This document shows positions 8,876-18,775 of a DNA stretch of 64,000 nucleotides, in pieces. The translations under genes and the position numbers were made by a program. The stretch covers positions 124,001 through 188,000 of the forward strand of contig JBBJMP010000010.1 of NCBI GenBank assembly GCA_037718865.1, read 5' to 3'. Origin of the DNA: JADCRZ01 sp037718865. GTDB taxonomy: Bacteria > Bacteroidota > Bacteroidia > Chitinophagales > Chitinophagaceae. Within the stretch, counting starts at the first letter, position 1. Every line of letters starts with the position of its first letter. Below the pieces are notes generated by a model, which was given only the letters and a program-made list of their open reading frames with translations, did not search any database and was not told where the DNA came from.

Positions 8876-10744
8876 TTAAGATGACCTGAAAGCAATGGGG
8901 TGATAAGCTTTTTTATGTTGTCCCAGAAAAATGCGGGCATAAATCCTCAACAATGATAATTCCATAAACAAAAAACTCAGCGATGTAAACCCAATCAGTG
9001 CATACTGTTTGGGCTGAATATGGGTAAACAATAAATCAACACCGATAAAAGTGGGAGTAATAGGGAAACCCAACAAACCTAACAATGAAAGCAGGAAGAC
9101 AACGGCATGTTTGGGTTTTTCGTATGAATATCCATGAAAGCCATTCAGGTCGATCTCGTTATCAATAGCCTTTATTTTGTTTAAACAAACGTAACCGGCA
9201 ATTGCTGAAATAATGGTGCCGCTCAGGTAAATAAGAATTTGACTAAATCCGACAGGCTCATTAAGTATTATAGAAAGTATAATAAAAAACTGACCAAAAA
9301 ACACCATAAGCCACGCCTTTCTAGCATCACCTCTTTCTGCAAAAGACTTTAAAATTACCAGCAGGCCAACAAGGGAGAAAACAACAGGCAATGATTCATA
9401 TAATCGCACCGGGGTTTTTTCCTGGTAAGAAAAGAAATACACGCCAAACAAATAAATTATACTTAATAAGATAAGAGATGTTTTGCTTACAAGAAAATCA
9501 AATTTCTTTCCTATCCATTTAAACGGATCCCACAAGAAACGATGAAGAAGAAAATCAAGGTTCCATTCCTTAACAGCTAATACATACAATGAATTGCTGA
9601 TTTTTTTAAACGCCGTATCTTTTTGAGTATGCCCGCCGGGAGCAAAATTGTAAAACTGGTCGTGAATCAGATAGCTGAGGACAGATGGTGAAACCAGTAG
9701 CTGATAGGTTCGCAAAAAAGCATTTCCTGCAAAATGAAGCAGCGCAAGATTGTGAAAGCCAAGGGCCACCTCAATAAATATTATTCCAATCTGAGCTATT
9801 GAAGAATAAGCAATTTGGGTCTTAACCGAAGATTGAACCCTTGCTATACTGGTCGCAATAACGCTTGTAGCTAATCCTGTTATGATGATGCAGGCTTTGA
9901 TAACGGCCAGGTTTTCCCAGAACAGATAAGTCCTGAGCAAAATGAAAGCACCTATATGAACCGACAGAGAGCCATAAAAGATTGCGCTTGACGTAGTAGG
10001 GCCCTCCATTGCTCTTGGTAACCAGGAAGAGAAGGGCAACTGTGCAGATTTAGCCGCAGCAGCAATTAACAGCATAACGGAAATCAGTACACCGAGCACA
10101 TAATGCTGCTCAAGCTGCTGTTGGACCAGCGCGGCATTGCTTAACTTTAAAAATGTTATATTCTCATGCCATAAATGATGGCTCAGCCACATGGCAAGCA
10201 GCAGGCATATGTCACTAAGACGATACACTGAAATCACTTTAAGACCATTTTTTACCGGCAAATACCGGTCCCTGTAAAATGCAATCAGTAAAAAAGAAGA
10301 AAAGCCCAGAAGTTCCCATCCGATAAAAAGGGTTTCAAAATTACCTGAAAAAATTACGAGGTTATATCCTGCATAAAACAGAAGAGTGGTATTAAAAAAC
10401 CGCTTGAACCCTTCTTCGCGATGAAGATAATACCGACTGAATACGGTAACGAGCAATGTCAGCACAGCGCCAACGAAAGCGAATACCGCGGTAACCTTGT
10501 CGAAAAAGAAATCAATAAAAATCTCGAACCCGGTGGTTTTATACAGCACGATGTGTTTAATATCCAATATGGGGTGATTATTCACTAACCAGAGCACGGC
10601 AAAGACCGAAATTCCGGCGAGCTGAGCACCAACTGTACCTAGGGCAATCCACGAAATGATCGATTCCTTTTTTCTTGGAACCAACAGACTGATAAAAAAT
10701 CCTGCGAGAGGAAGGAGAATAAACAACTGTAGAAATGAAGACAT
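8876..10744 (-). CDS. dabB: DabB: NuoL-like proton-conducting subunit of an inorganic carbon pump
   Basis: A 622-residue polytopic membrane protein of the proton-conducting NuoL/M/MrpA family (SGNFETLFIGWELLGFSSF; AAAAKSAQLPFSSWLPRAM; GPTTSSAIFYGS). No other Complex I genes are nearby. It stands next to a DUF2309 gene, the arrangement of DabB/DabA two-component CO2 or bicarbonate pumps in which DabB supplies the ion gradient coupling. The gap to dabA is only 8 bases, so the two should be co-translated. Confidence 0.9.
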   Translation of the reverse strand: MSSFLQLFILLPLAGFFISLLVPRKKESIISWIALGTVGAQLAGISVFAVLWLVNNHPILDIKHIVLYKTTGFEIFIDFFFDKVTAVFAFVGAVLTLLVTVFSRYYLHREEGFKRFFNTTLLFYAGYNLVIFSGNFETLFIGWELLGFSSFLLIAFYRDRYLPVKNGLKVISVYRLSDICLLLAMWLSHHLWHENITFLKLSNAALVQQQLEQHYVLGVLISVMLLIAAAAKSAQLPFSSWLPRAMEGPTTSSAIFYGSLSVHIGAFILLRTYLFWENLAVIKACIIITGLATSVIATSIARVQSSVKTQIAYSSIAQIGIIFIEVALGFHNLALLHFAGNAFLRTYQLLVSPSVLSYLIHDQFYNFAPGGHTQKDTAFKKISNSLYVLAVKEWNLDFLLHRFLWDPFKWIGKKFDFLVSKTSLILLSIIYLFGVYFFSYQEKTPVRLYESLPVVFSLVGLLVILKSFAERGDARKAWLMVFFGQFFIILSIILNEPVGFSQILIYLSGTIISAIAGYVCLNKIKAIDNEIDLNGFHGYSYEKPKHAVVFLLSLLGLLGFPITPTFIGVDLLFTHIQPKQYALIGFTSLSFLFMELSLLRIYARIFLGQHKKAYHPIAFRSS

Positions 10745-10752
10745 AAAATGTT

Positions 10753-13401
10753 TTAATTATGTAAATAAACAGGCAGGTTTTCCAGGGTAGCGTCTGCGAT
10801 CTGATTTGTTTCCATCTCTTTGGCTGTTTCTATTAAAGTATGTATATCTTTTATAGAATCTATTTTTTTGGTGAGCGGAGTATACGTGGAAAATGTTCCA
10901 TCTTTAAAATAGGAGAAATGATTCGTATCGGGATTGACAACTACCAGGTGCACCCACTCATTGATAAACCACTCATACATTTCGGGTGAGCTCTGTATTG
11001 TTTTGAGAACGATTTCGGGTAAATGTTCGACAACGATCAGTAAGCGGACCGGGTCATGTACTTCGATCATTTGTACGGGTAGTCCCGGCCTTAAATCGCC
11101 ATCACTACTATTTGCAACACCAATAAGTCCCATCACGTTGTGCGGCAGTTTCGTTCCTGCACCCAGCTTGTAATTATCCACTCTCGAGAAATAATACTCC
11201 AGGTTGATACCACCACATACCGGTCCCAGCGGCCTCATGACGCCCAGCAGAAATTTTCCGTCCGGATCTGTTTTATAGTCATACGAATTTAAAAAGGCAC
11301 GTCTGTCTAAAAACAACTCCTTCGTCAAATTTCTTCTCGCTACTATACAAAGCGAATTAGTTCCGTGGCCAAGTTCTGGCCGTGGTTCAAACAAGGAAAC
11401 AGATCTTTTCCGGATAGCCTCACGGACCTTAGCCAGGGTCATTTTTGTATCAATCGAAGCAAATCTCCTGGACCTTTCTTTGGCATTCAGATCCAAAGCT
11501 TTCTCAAATGCGGCACGGTTCTTTTTATGATTTTCAATATTTTGGGATAGGATATCCCGTTCATCATAGAAGGCTATTTCATCACTGGCTGTATCGTGAA
11601 GGCCCCCAATAAACTGTGTTTCAGCAGATATAATAATGCCCCTGGAACTTAACAATGCCCTCACCGAGGGATGATTGGCCATAGTAGCAAATACTCTTGC
11701 ATTTACCGATCCGGGCCTTCCACTGCAGGCGCCGCAATCATGGGCGCCATGATGCGGGTTGTTGGCACTGCTTGAACCATGTGCAACAACATATACAAGA
11801 GGGGCAAAATCTTTTACCAGTCCGATACCTCTTAACAGTCCTTCAACTCTTGCCGCCATTTCGTCAACGCTAAAGCCTACTTGAAGATCATTTTCCCGGT
11901 CCGCCGGATTTGTATTTTCAACCGTCAAACGGGAATTTTTGTCCATATGCGCAAACGCATTGGATATGGCAGGGCTCATGGCAGGCCTGAACAGGTTCAG
12001 AAATAATCTGATTGCAGACCAGAGGCCAAGGGTTAGTGTGATCAGGTAACCGACAAAAAAAGTATGGCTTAGATTAGTATAAAGCAGCTCGTGCTTCCTT
12101 TTCTCCTTGACATCAAATTCCTTAATCAGATATTTCGGCGTTACCGGTTGTGGGCAAAGTTTGTCGTAAAAATTTCCATTTTCAGGCTGGAAAAAAAATT
12201 CAACGGAGAAAAAGCCCGGAGTTCCGAAGGTCTCACAATGGGGATCGATGAACTCGATATGCCTGCGCATGGAACACTCCCGTTCGTCAATACAAAACAT
12301 GGCCTGGAAACTCCTAACGGGAATTGAATGAATTGCTCGTTTTTTCGCTATTTCAAGCCCTCCAAGCACCTGGTCGTAATAACTCCATTCGAATGCGTCC
12401 TGCCAAATGGTAAATACTTCGGTTAATTCTATTTTATGAACCTCGTCAAACAATGTTCCTTTCCAGTTTTGCAAATTGCTGCCAAGGGGTTGCCAACTTT
12501 TGCCCAGTTGATGATCGAGCGAATCAATTTCGAGCAATAGCTCAAATACAATTAAATCATGAAGACTGATTTTTTTTCGATCCAGCAGCGATTGCGGTTG
12601 ATCTTCAACAGATGAAACTATGCCCGACCAGCCCTGGTGGCTGAATTGCTGATCGAATAAATACTGTTCATATAGTGATTCAGCTCCGACAACAATTTTA
12701 AGAAGATCTTTTATTTCACACGCTCCGTTTAAAAGAAGGTCTTTAGCCCTTTTTGTCCTGAAAAAGCTGGCAAAACTATTGAGCTCCAGCTCTTTTATAG
12801 AAGAAAGAAAGCCCTTATTTTCCGATGGAAACCTCCACAATGAAATTCCCTGGTCCAGATAGCTGCAAAGAATTCTGAAAAGCAGCGGCTGAACAAGCGA
12901 GTCCAGATCTATCTTATACACGGTTTTCCAGTGAGACCTCAATAAACCTATTCTCGGCGCATTCGCTTCATCATATTTTTTTGAAAGTAGATTAAACTTC
13001 CATTCCTCTGCAGATGAAGAGCCTTTTTTCTCTGTAATAATTCTTTCAAGAATATCTTCCCTTATACGTCCGAGTTTATACAATTCCCTGTATTCGTCTA
13101 ATTGAAGCGTAACCTGGTATCCAAAGATTTTGGAAGCCTTGAATATACCGTCGTAAAACTTTAAGTGTTGAAATGCGTGTAAAGAGTTATGATGAATGAA
13201 ATCCTTTAACGGAGTCTGAGAGGGAAGATAATGTTTCAACTCGTGCAATGCATGTTTTTCATCAAAGATTACATCGTCATTTTGTGTAATCATTCCGGGA
13301 TTCTGGTTTTCCTTAATTTTTAGACCTTCCAAATGATGTTTAAGGACCGTTCCGGACTTCTTGCTTTCTGAAAATAACGATGCGCCGATATCTTTTTTCA
13401 T
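10753..13401 (-). CDS. dabA: DabA: DUF2309 zinc subunit of an inorganic carbon pump
   Basis: An 882-residue DUF2309 protein, the cytoplasmic carbonic-anhydrase-like partner of DabB. The beta-CA-like zinc site can be traced: AMFCIDERECSMRR holds the Cys and Asp, and AHGSSSANNPHHGAHDCG with the following ACSG holds the His and second Cys. The order and spacing agree with described DabA proteins. It is the first gene of the block dabA, dabB, SulP, SulP, carbonic anhydrase. About 265 bases upstream are gene-free before a divergent-looking boundary. The function is inferred from the family. Confidence 0.92.
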   Translation of the reverse strand: MKKDIGASLFSESKKSGTVLKHHLEGLKIKENQNPGMITQNDDVIFDEKHALHELKHYLPSQTPLKDFIHHNSLHAFQHLKFYDGIFKASKIFGYQVTLQLDEYRELYKLGRIREDILERIITEKKGSSSAEEWKFNLLSKKYDEANAPRIGLLRSHWKTVYKIDLDSLVQPLLFRILCSYLDQGISLWRFPSENKGFLSSIKELELNSFASFFRTKRAKDLLLNGACEIKDLLKIVVGAESLYEQYLFDQQFSHQGWSGIVSSVEDQPQSLLDRKKISLHDLIVFELLLEIDSLDHQLGKSWQPLGSNLQNWKGTLFDEVHKIELTEVFTIWQDAFEWSYYDQVLGGLEIAKKRAIHSIPVRSFQAMFCIDERECSMRRHIEFIDPHCETFGTPGFFSVEFFFQPENGNFYDKLCPQPVTPKYLIKEFDVKEKRKHELLYTNLSHTFFVGYLITLTLGLWSAIRLFLNLFRPAMSPAISNAFAHMDKNSRLTVENTNPADRENDLQVGFSVDEMAARVEGLLRGIGLVKDFAPLVYVVAHGSSSANNPHHGAHDCGACSGRPGSVNARVFATMANHPSVRALLSSRGIIISAETQFIGGLHDTASDEIAFYDERDILSQNIENHKKNRAAFEKALDLNAKERSRRFASIDTKMTLAKVREAIRKRSVSLFEPRPELGHGTNSLCIVARRNLTKELFLDRRAFLNSYDYKTDPDGKFLLGVMRPLGPVCGGINLEYYFSRVDNYKLGAGTKLPHNVMGLIGVANSSDGDLRPGLPVQMIEVHDPVRLLIVVEHLPEIVLKTIQSSPEMYEWFINEWVHLVVVNPDTNHFSYFKDGTFSTYTPLTKKIDSIKDIHTLIETAKEMETNQIADATLENLPVYLHN

Positions 13402-13667
13402 GTCGCTTTAATTAATTAAATGGTGCTAATCTATTTCCGGATCTACCAGGTAAAATTTCGGCAGTTCGCTCATTATACATTAGGCGATGTAGGATGTTTT
13501 AAGGGATGCGGCATTGACTGCATGCCAACCAGTATTTGAAAATATTTTAAGTAAACGTAGACTCCATTACAGACTGTCAGTGCATCAACCAGGCTCTACT
13601 TTTAAATAAATACGAGCTGATATCTAATGTGATGATTAAATTCAAACGAGTTATGATAACAGTATGA

Positions 13668-14039
13668 TTAGGATAAGTCCGGGGGAGGAGAAATCAATTC
13701 GCCATAAAAAGCTATATACGTGGACATTTGCCTGACCTTGTACTCATTGGCAAGGACGGCAATATACTGCTCGGATGAATGCGCGTCGTGAATATATTCT
13801 TCCGACATCGAGCCGTTGTTACCGGAGGTTTTTTCCTCGGTCGTAGTCGCAAAAGGGTTATCTGTCTCCTCGTCATTGTTATTGATCGGTACATGGCCAT
13901 CCGACGATTTATTTCCTTGAACTTTTTGCTGTGCATTGTAAACAAAAGGAAGACTTACCGTAAACCATGCCAGGGTAAACATCATAAAGATGCAGGAAAC
14001 AAAGAGAAAAATCAAAGATGGTTTCTGCCGAATCTTCAT
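13668..14039 (-). CDS. Hypothetical single-pass membrane protein
   Basis: 123 residues. The N-terminus has one hydrophobic segment after KIRQK (about residues 8-30), followed by a low-complexity Asn/Glu/Thr-rich linker and a C-terminal part with a Pro-rich tail (SPPPDLS). It resembles a small anchored extracytoplasmic protein. I do not recognise a family. The 266 bases on its 3' side (13402-13667) hold no gene; they contain the upstream region of dabA. Confidence 0.55.
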   Translation of the reverse strand: MKIRQKPSLIFLFVSCIFMMFTLAWFTVSLPFVYNAQQKVQGNKSSDGHVPINNNDEETDNPFATTTEEKTSGNNGSMSEEYIHDAHSSEQYIAVLANEYKVRQMSTYIAFYGELISPPPDLS

Positions 14040-14275
14040 AATTACAAAAATACTCTATTCAACCCTTCGCACCAAATAAGGGAATATTTAAACAAATAAT
14101 GTGTTTTACTGCCTTATTAAAGGGGGACAAAAATAAAATGGCAATTTGAAAATACAAAATATGATACGATTATTCATTGAAAGATAACAATTAATCGTTT
14201 TTAAGTGTAACAAGTGATGTATAAAAAAAGTTTATAATATAATAAGTTTATTTTCAACACTGATTTAATGCGGCA

Positions 14276-15025
14276 TCAGGTATTTAATCCCCCGCAAACG
14301 CTGATCACCTGTCCCGTAATATAACTGCTCATATTGCTGGCGAGAAACAATGCTACATTAGCAATCTCTTCTGTAGTGCCAAACCGCCCTAAAGGAATTT
14401 TATCTAGAAATGATTTTCCCAATTCTCCTTCCTTAAGGTATTCGGTCATGTCTGTTTCCACAAATCCGGGAGCAATAGCATTACATCGTATGTTACGGCT
14501 CCCCAGTTCCAACGCGATGGACTTTGTAAAGCCGATAATGCCAGCCTTGCTGGCGGCATAACTGCTTTGTCCCGCATTTCCGCTCATTCCTACGATAGAA
14601 CTCATATTGATAATGCTTCCGCTCCTTGCTTTCATCATCGGCCGGATAACTTGTTTTGTCATATTGTAAACGCTCTTCAGATTGATCAGCATTACCTCAT
14701 CCCATTGTTCAGGAGTCATCCGCAACAAAAGATTGTCCCTCGAAATGCCTGCGTTATTCACACAGATATCAATGGCGCCGAATTGCTTTATTACATCGTT
14801 AACCATGACTTCACACTCCGAATATACTCCCGCATTACTTTTGAAGGCTTTCGCCTTAACACCAAAACCTTGGATTTTTTCTTCCAGCGCCTTTGCTTTT
14901 TCGTCGCTGTTTATGTAGGTAAATGCTATGTGGGCGCCCTGTTCAGCCAGTTTATATGCAATGCCTTCCCCGATACCACGGCTGGCGCCTGTAATGATCG
15001 CTGTTTTGTTTTCGAGAAGTTTCAT
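14276..15025 (-). CDS. fabG: 3-oxoacyl-[acyl-carrier-protein] reductase
   Basis: NADPH-dependent reduction of 3-oxoacyl-ACP in fatty acid elongation. A classical short-chain dehydrogenase: TGASRGIG cofactor motif, NNAG, catalytic Ser in INMSSIVG, YAASK, and the FabG-typical ending SYITGQVISVCGGLNT. The start at 15025 (MKLLENKTAII) is preferred over an upstream ATG at 15055 that would add ten residues without family support. It stands alone between gaps of about 120-240 bases. Confidence 0.92.
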   Translation of the reverse strand: MKLLENKTAIITGASRGIGEGIAYKLAEQGAHIAFTYINSDEKAKALEEKIQGFGVKAKAFKSNAGVYSECEVMVNDVIKQFGAIDICVNNAGISRDNLLLRMTPEQWDEVMLINLKSVYNMTKQVIRPMMKARSGSIINMSSIVGMSGNAGQSSYAASKAGIIGFTKSIALELGSRNIRCNAIAPGFVETDMTEYLKEGELGKSFLDKIPLGRFGTTEEIANVALFLASNMSSYITGQVISVCGGLNT

Positions 15026-15145
15026 GAGACCAATTTGTATAATGGAGTAATACAATTTTTTACCATCGGGGCCGAAGATAATTAATTAACTCAAACAGCT
15101 TGTATCATTGAGCCGTCGTAATCTATAAAGGCAAGCAGGCTATTG

Positions 15146-16660
15146 CTATTGCTTTTGCATCATGGCCTTAAGTTCTTCAATATAATCTCTTTCATTACTC
15201 AGTCTGGGAATTTTATGCTGGCCACCTAATTTCCCTTTATTACGCAACCACTCGGTGAACACACCTTTCTGGAGAGAAAGCACGACCGGCATTCGCAGGG
15301 CTATATCTTTGTGCCGCTTGGCTTCATAATCGCTGTTGACATTTTTGAGGGCAAGATCCAATTCATATACAAAATGCTTAAGGTCTTCCGGCTCCTTTTC
15401 AAATTCGATCAGCCACTCATGGGCTCCATTATTATCACTGCTAAAATAGAGGGGTGCGGCGGTATAATCGTTAACTATTGTTCCGGTCTTCTCACAGGCC
15501 ATGGCAATGGCCTTATCGCTGTTATCAACGATTACTTCTTCACCAAATGCGTTCATAAAGTGTTTTAACCGGCCGCTAACCTTTATCTTGAAGGGGTATA
15601 ATGACGTAAACCGAATGGTGTCTCCTACAATGTATCTCCACAAGCCGCCATTGGTGGATATAATCAACGCATAATTCTTATTCAGTTCCACATCGCCCAA
15701 TCCAACCGTTTCAGGAAAAGGTTTGCCATATTCTTCTATAGGCATGAACTCATAAAAGATGCCATGCTGGGTAAAAAGCAGCAATCCATCTTCGGAAGGA
15801 TCATCCTGTGCTGCAAAAAAACCTTCACTGGCATTGTACATTTCAAGGTAATGAATGCCTGGCCCCATCAGCTTATGGAATTGTTCCCGGTAAGGAACAA
15901 AGGAAACGCCGCCATGAAGGTAAACCTCCAGATTGGGCCATACCTCTTTCAGATGTGTTTTTCCGGTTATTTCAAGTATCCGTCTCACTAAAATAAGGGT
16001 CCAGGTAGGCACTCCGGAAATAGAAGTCACATCTTGATGAATAGTGGTTTGGGCCAGTTTTTCTATCTTTTCTTCCCATTCATCCAACAGCGCTACACTT
16101 AGTTCGGGCGTTCTTATCCAATGCCCCCAGAACGGCGTATTCTGAAGCAAAACAGCACTAAGATCACCATAACTGACCTCGTCATTGAATTGGTTCACCT
16201 GGTGGCTACCACCTACTACCAGGCCTTTACCGGTTAACAGGTCTGATTCAGGGAAAAACCTGTAGTAAAATGTAATTACATCTTTAGCCGCGAGGTAATG
16301 CCCTTCTTCAAGGCTTTCTTCGCTAACAGGAATAAATTTGCTTTTATCACTGGTGGTGCCACTGCTTTTTGCAAACCATTTGATAGGAGTATTCCATAAA
16401 AGATTTTCTTCACCCTCCATCATTCGTTCGATATAAGGTTTTAGGTCGTCGTATTCATGTACGGGAACCGTCTCTTTAAAAGCTTTTATAGAAAACAAGT
16501 GGTTAAAATTATACCTGCGCCCAAATTCAGTGTATTGTGCAGCTGTAACCAGTTCCTGCAAAACTTCCCGCTGGGCGGCTATTGGTTCAGTAGTCCATTT
16601 CTCAATGGGGGGAAGGCGCAACCGCACAAGACGTGATATGGCAGGACTCAGTAATTTCAT
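15146..16660 (-). CDS. GH3-family acyl-adenylating protein
   Basis: 504 residues matching the GH3 auxin-responsive promoter family, a branch of the acyl-adenylate enzymes that in plants conjugate amino acids to hormones. The ATP-binding serine/threonine-rich loop is FAKSSGTTSDKSKFIPVS, with the YNASEGFFA motif further on. Bacteroidota commonly carry one copy with no established substrate. It is followed by lptB 67 bases away with the same orientation, lptB being upstream. Confidence 0.88.
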   Translation of the reverse strand: MKLLSPAISRLVRLRLPPIEKWTTEPIAAQREVLQELVTAAQYTEFGRRYNFNHLFSIKAFKETVPVHEYDDLKPYIERMMEGEENLLWNTPIKWFAKSSGTTSDKSKFIPVSEESLEEGHYLAAKDVITFYYRFFPESDLLTGKGLVVGGSHQVNQFNDEVSYGDLSAVLLQNTPFWGHWIRTPELSVALLDEWEEKIEKLAQTTIHQDVTSISGVPTWTLILVRRILEITGKTHLKEVWPNLEVYLHGGVSFVPYREQFHKLMGPGIHYLEMYNASEGFFAAQDDPSEDGLLLFTQHGIFYEFMPIEEYGKPFPETVGLGDVELNKNYALIISTNGGLWRYIVGDTIRFTSLYPFKIKVSGRLKHFMNAFGEEVIVDNSDKAIAMACEKTGTIVNDYTAAPLYFSSDNNGAHEWLIEFEKEPEDLKHFVYELDLALKNVNSDYEAKRHKDIALRMPVVLSLQKGVFTEWLRNKGKLGGQHKIPRLSNERDYIEELKAMMQKQ

Positions 16661-16726
16661 GTTGCTGGCAAGTTAAAAAATGGACATTAATATAGTTGAT
16701 AGGATTGCCTATCAGGCCTTCCCACG

Positions 16727-17533
16727 CTACGTGTTATCTGCTGACTGGTTCCGGGAAGAAAAGCCTTCTCCTTCCAGCCGTTGCTCTTCCAGCAAATAAT
16801 CTTTCCTTTTTAGTTCAAAATTCCTGCCTAAGTACAAACGTCTCACTTGCTCATCTGAAGCCAGCTCTTCCGCAGTGCCATGTTTAAATATTTTTCCTTC
16901 TATCAATAGATAGGCCCTGTCGCAAATGGATAATGTTTCATTTACGTTGTGGTCAGTAATTAAGATCCCTATATTTTTAAACTTCAATCTGGCTACTACC
17001 GCTTGAATATCTTCTACGGCTATCGGATCAACACCCGCAAACGGCTCATCTAAAAGTATGAATTTGGGGTTTACCGCCAGCGCTCTCGCGATTTCCGTCC
17101 TCCGTCTTTCCCCCCCGCTAAGGCTGTCTCCATTATTTTTACGTACATGATGCAAACGAAACTCATCAATCAACTCTTCCAGTTTCTCTTTTTGCTGTTT
17201 GCGGTTAATTTTTCGCATTTCAAGGACTGCCAAAATGTTTTCTTCCACCGTTAACTTTCTGAAAACTGAAGCTTCCTGCGGCAAATAGCCGATTCCAAGC
17301 TGGGACCTTTTGTACATGGGCATGCCCGTAATATCATCCTCATTCAGGAAGACCCTTCCTTCATCGGGCTTGATCAGTCCGACAACCATGTAAAAGGTTG
17401 TTGTTTTGCCCGCTCCATTGGGCCCCAGTAAGCCAACAATTTCGCCCTGTTTTACTTCTACAGATACATGATTGACCACGGTACGGTTACGGTAGCTTTT
17501 CACAAGATCCTTTGTATGAATAACAATACTCAA
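16727..17533 (-). CDS. lptB: LPS export ABC transporter ATP-binding protein
   Basis: ATPase of the LptB2FG complex that extracts lipopolysaccharide from the inner membrane. Walker A is GPNGAGKTT, the signature is LSGGERRRTEIARA, Walker B is FILLDEPFAGVDP, and the switch His is in LITDHNV. At 268 residues it is about 25 longer than E. coli LptB because of a C-terminal tail (KRKDYLLEEQRLEGEG), which is usual in this phylum. It is the first gene of a possible pair with the GH3 gene. Confidence 0.92.
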   Translation of the reverse strand: MSIVIHTKDLVKSYRNRTVVNHVSVEVKQGEIVGLLGPNGAGKTTTFYMVVGLIKPDEGRVFLNEDDITGMPMYKRSQLGIGYLPQEASVFRKLTVEENILAVLEMRKINRKQQKEKLEELIDEFRLHHVRKNNGDSLSGGERRRTEIARALAVNPKFILLDEPFAGVDPIAVEDIQAVVARLKFKNIGILITDHNVNETLSICDRAYLLIEGKIFKHGTAEELASDEQVRRLYLGRNFELKRKDYLLEEQRLEGEGFSSRNQSADNT

Positions 17534-17744
17534 CTTATATGGGTTTCAGACAAAAATACCGGAACTTAATTAGCGGCACATCGTTTTTTATAAAAATGAA
17601 CAATCTTAACATTTGAGGTTCTGTAAAAGGTTAGCGCGCAGGTGTAAAGCATGTACTTCTACTTTTAATTGCTCAATTTACCCCTAGATCTCTTATATTA
17701 ATCTGTAGTCTCCTTTCGCAGGGCGTTTGAAATGGTAAATTTGA

Positions 17745-17775
17745 TTTGCATATTAAAAACCCTTGAGTAAGTTTG
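17745..17775 (+). promoter_or_regulatory. Bacteroidota promoter of metF
   Basis: TTTG at 17745-17748 and TAAGTTTG at 17768-17775 are separated by 19 bases and match the -33 TTTG and -7 TAnnTTTG boxes of the Bacteroidota primary sigma factor. The metF ATG follows 16 bases after the -7 box. Confidence 0.65.
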
Positions 17776-17791
17776 CGGATTAATTTAACCT

Positions 17792-18745
17792 ATGAAGGTA
17801 ATCGAACACATAAATCAGGGTAAAGATACGCTGATCTCCTTTGAAGTACTGCCGCCATTGAAAGGAAAGACTATGTCTGCCATTTACGATCACCTTGATC
17901 CATTAATGGAATTCAAGCCTTCTTTCATCAACGTTACCTATCATCGCAGCGAGACCATGTTTAAAAAGAAGGCGGACGGCACCTTTGAAAAAGTAGAAGT
18001 GAGGAAAAGGCCCGGAACGGTTGGAATCTGCGCCGCTATAATGAATCATTACCAGATTGACGCCGTTCCTCACCTGATCTGTGGTGGTTTTTCCAAACGC
18101 GAAACCGAAGATGCCTTGATTGACCTGAATTTCCTGGGCATCAATAATGTACTCGTATTACGTGGCGATGCGGCAAAAAATGAAACTTTTTTTGAGCCTG
18201 AGCCTGATGGAAACAGGTATGCCATAGACCTGTTAAGACAAGTGTCAAATTTGAACAATGGTATCTATCTGGAAGAAGACATTAAAAACGGCAGCAAAAC
18301 GGATTTCTGTGTGGGCATCGCCGGCTACCCTGAAAAACATTTTGAATCACCTAACCTGGAAACGGATATGGCTTACCTGAAAGCAAAGGTTGATTCAGGT
18401 GCCGAATACATTATGACTCAAATGTTTTTTAATAATCAAAAATTTTTTGAGTTCGTGAAGATTTGCCAGGACAATGGTATCGAGGTACCGATTATTCCAG
18501 GACTTAAGCCAATTACCAATAAGAAGCAACTGAATATTTTGCCAAAAACATTTCATGTCGACATTCCCAATGAGCTTTCCAACAATATAATGAAATGCAA
18601 AACCGACGAAGACGTAGAGAAGGTAGGGACCGAATGGCTTATTCAACAAAGCAAGGAATTAAAGCAATTCGGCGTACCGGTACTGCATTATTATACCCTG
18701 GGCAAATCAAAAGTGATTTGGAACGTGGTGAAAGAACTTGTTTAA
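17792..18745 (+). CDS. metF: 5,10-methylenetetrahydrofolate reductase
   Basis: An FAD enzyme that makes 5-methyltetrahydrofolate for methionine synthesis. 317 residues. The N-terminal ISFEVLPPLKGK carries the catalytic Glu, followed by FINVTYH, NVLVLRGDA (folate-binding Asp) and TQMFFNNQKFFEFV. The protein is monocistronic: a promoter lies directly upstream and the convergent TlpA-like gene ends 31 bases after it. Confidence 0.94.
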   Translation: MKVIEHINQGKDTLISFEVLPPLKGKTMSAIYDHLDPLMEFKPSFINVTYHRSETMFKKKADGTFEKVEVRKRPGTVGICAAIMNHYQIDAVPHLICGGFSKRETEDALIDLNFLGINNVLVLRGDAAKNETFFEPEPDGNRYAIDLLRQVSNLNNGIYLEEDIKNGSKTDFCVGIAGYPEKHFESPNLETDMAYLKAKVDSGAEYIMTQMFFNNQKFFEFVKICQDNGIEVPIIPGLKPITNKKQLNILPKTFHVDIPNELSNNIMKCKTDEDVEKVGTEWLIQQSKELKQFGVPVLHYYTLGKSKVIWNVVKELV

Positions 18746-18775
18746 AACAACGATAAAAACAAAAAGCCTGAGCGA

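Noticed and set aside
8876..10744. NuoL of respiratory Complex I
   Set aside because: No other nuo genes nearby; the neighbour is DUF2309, which points to DabB.
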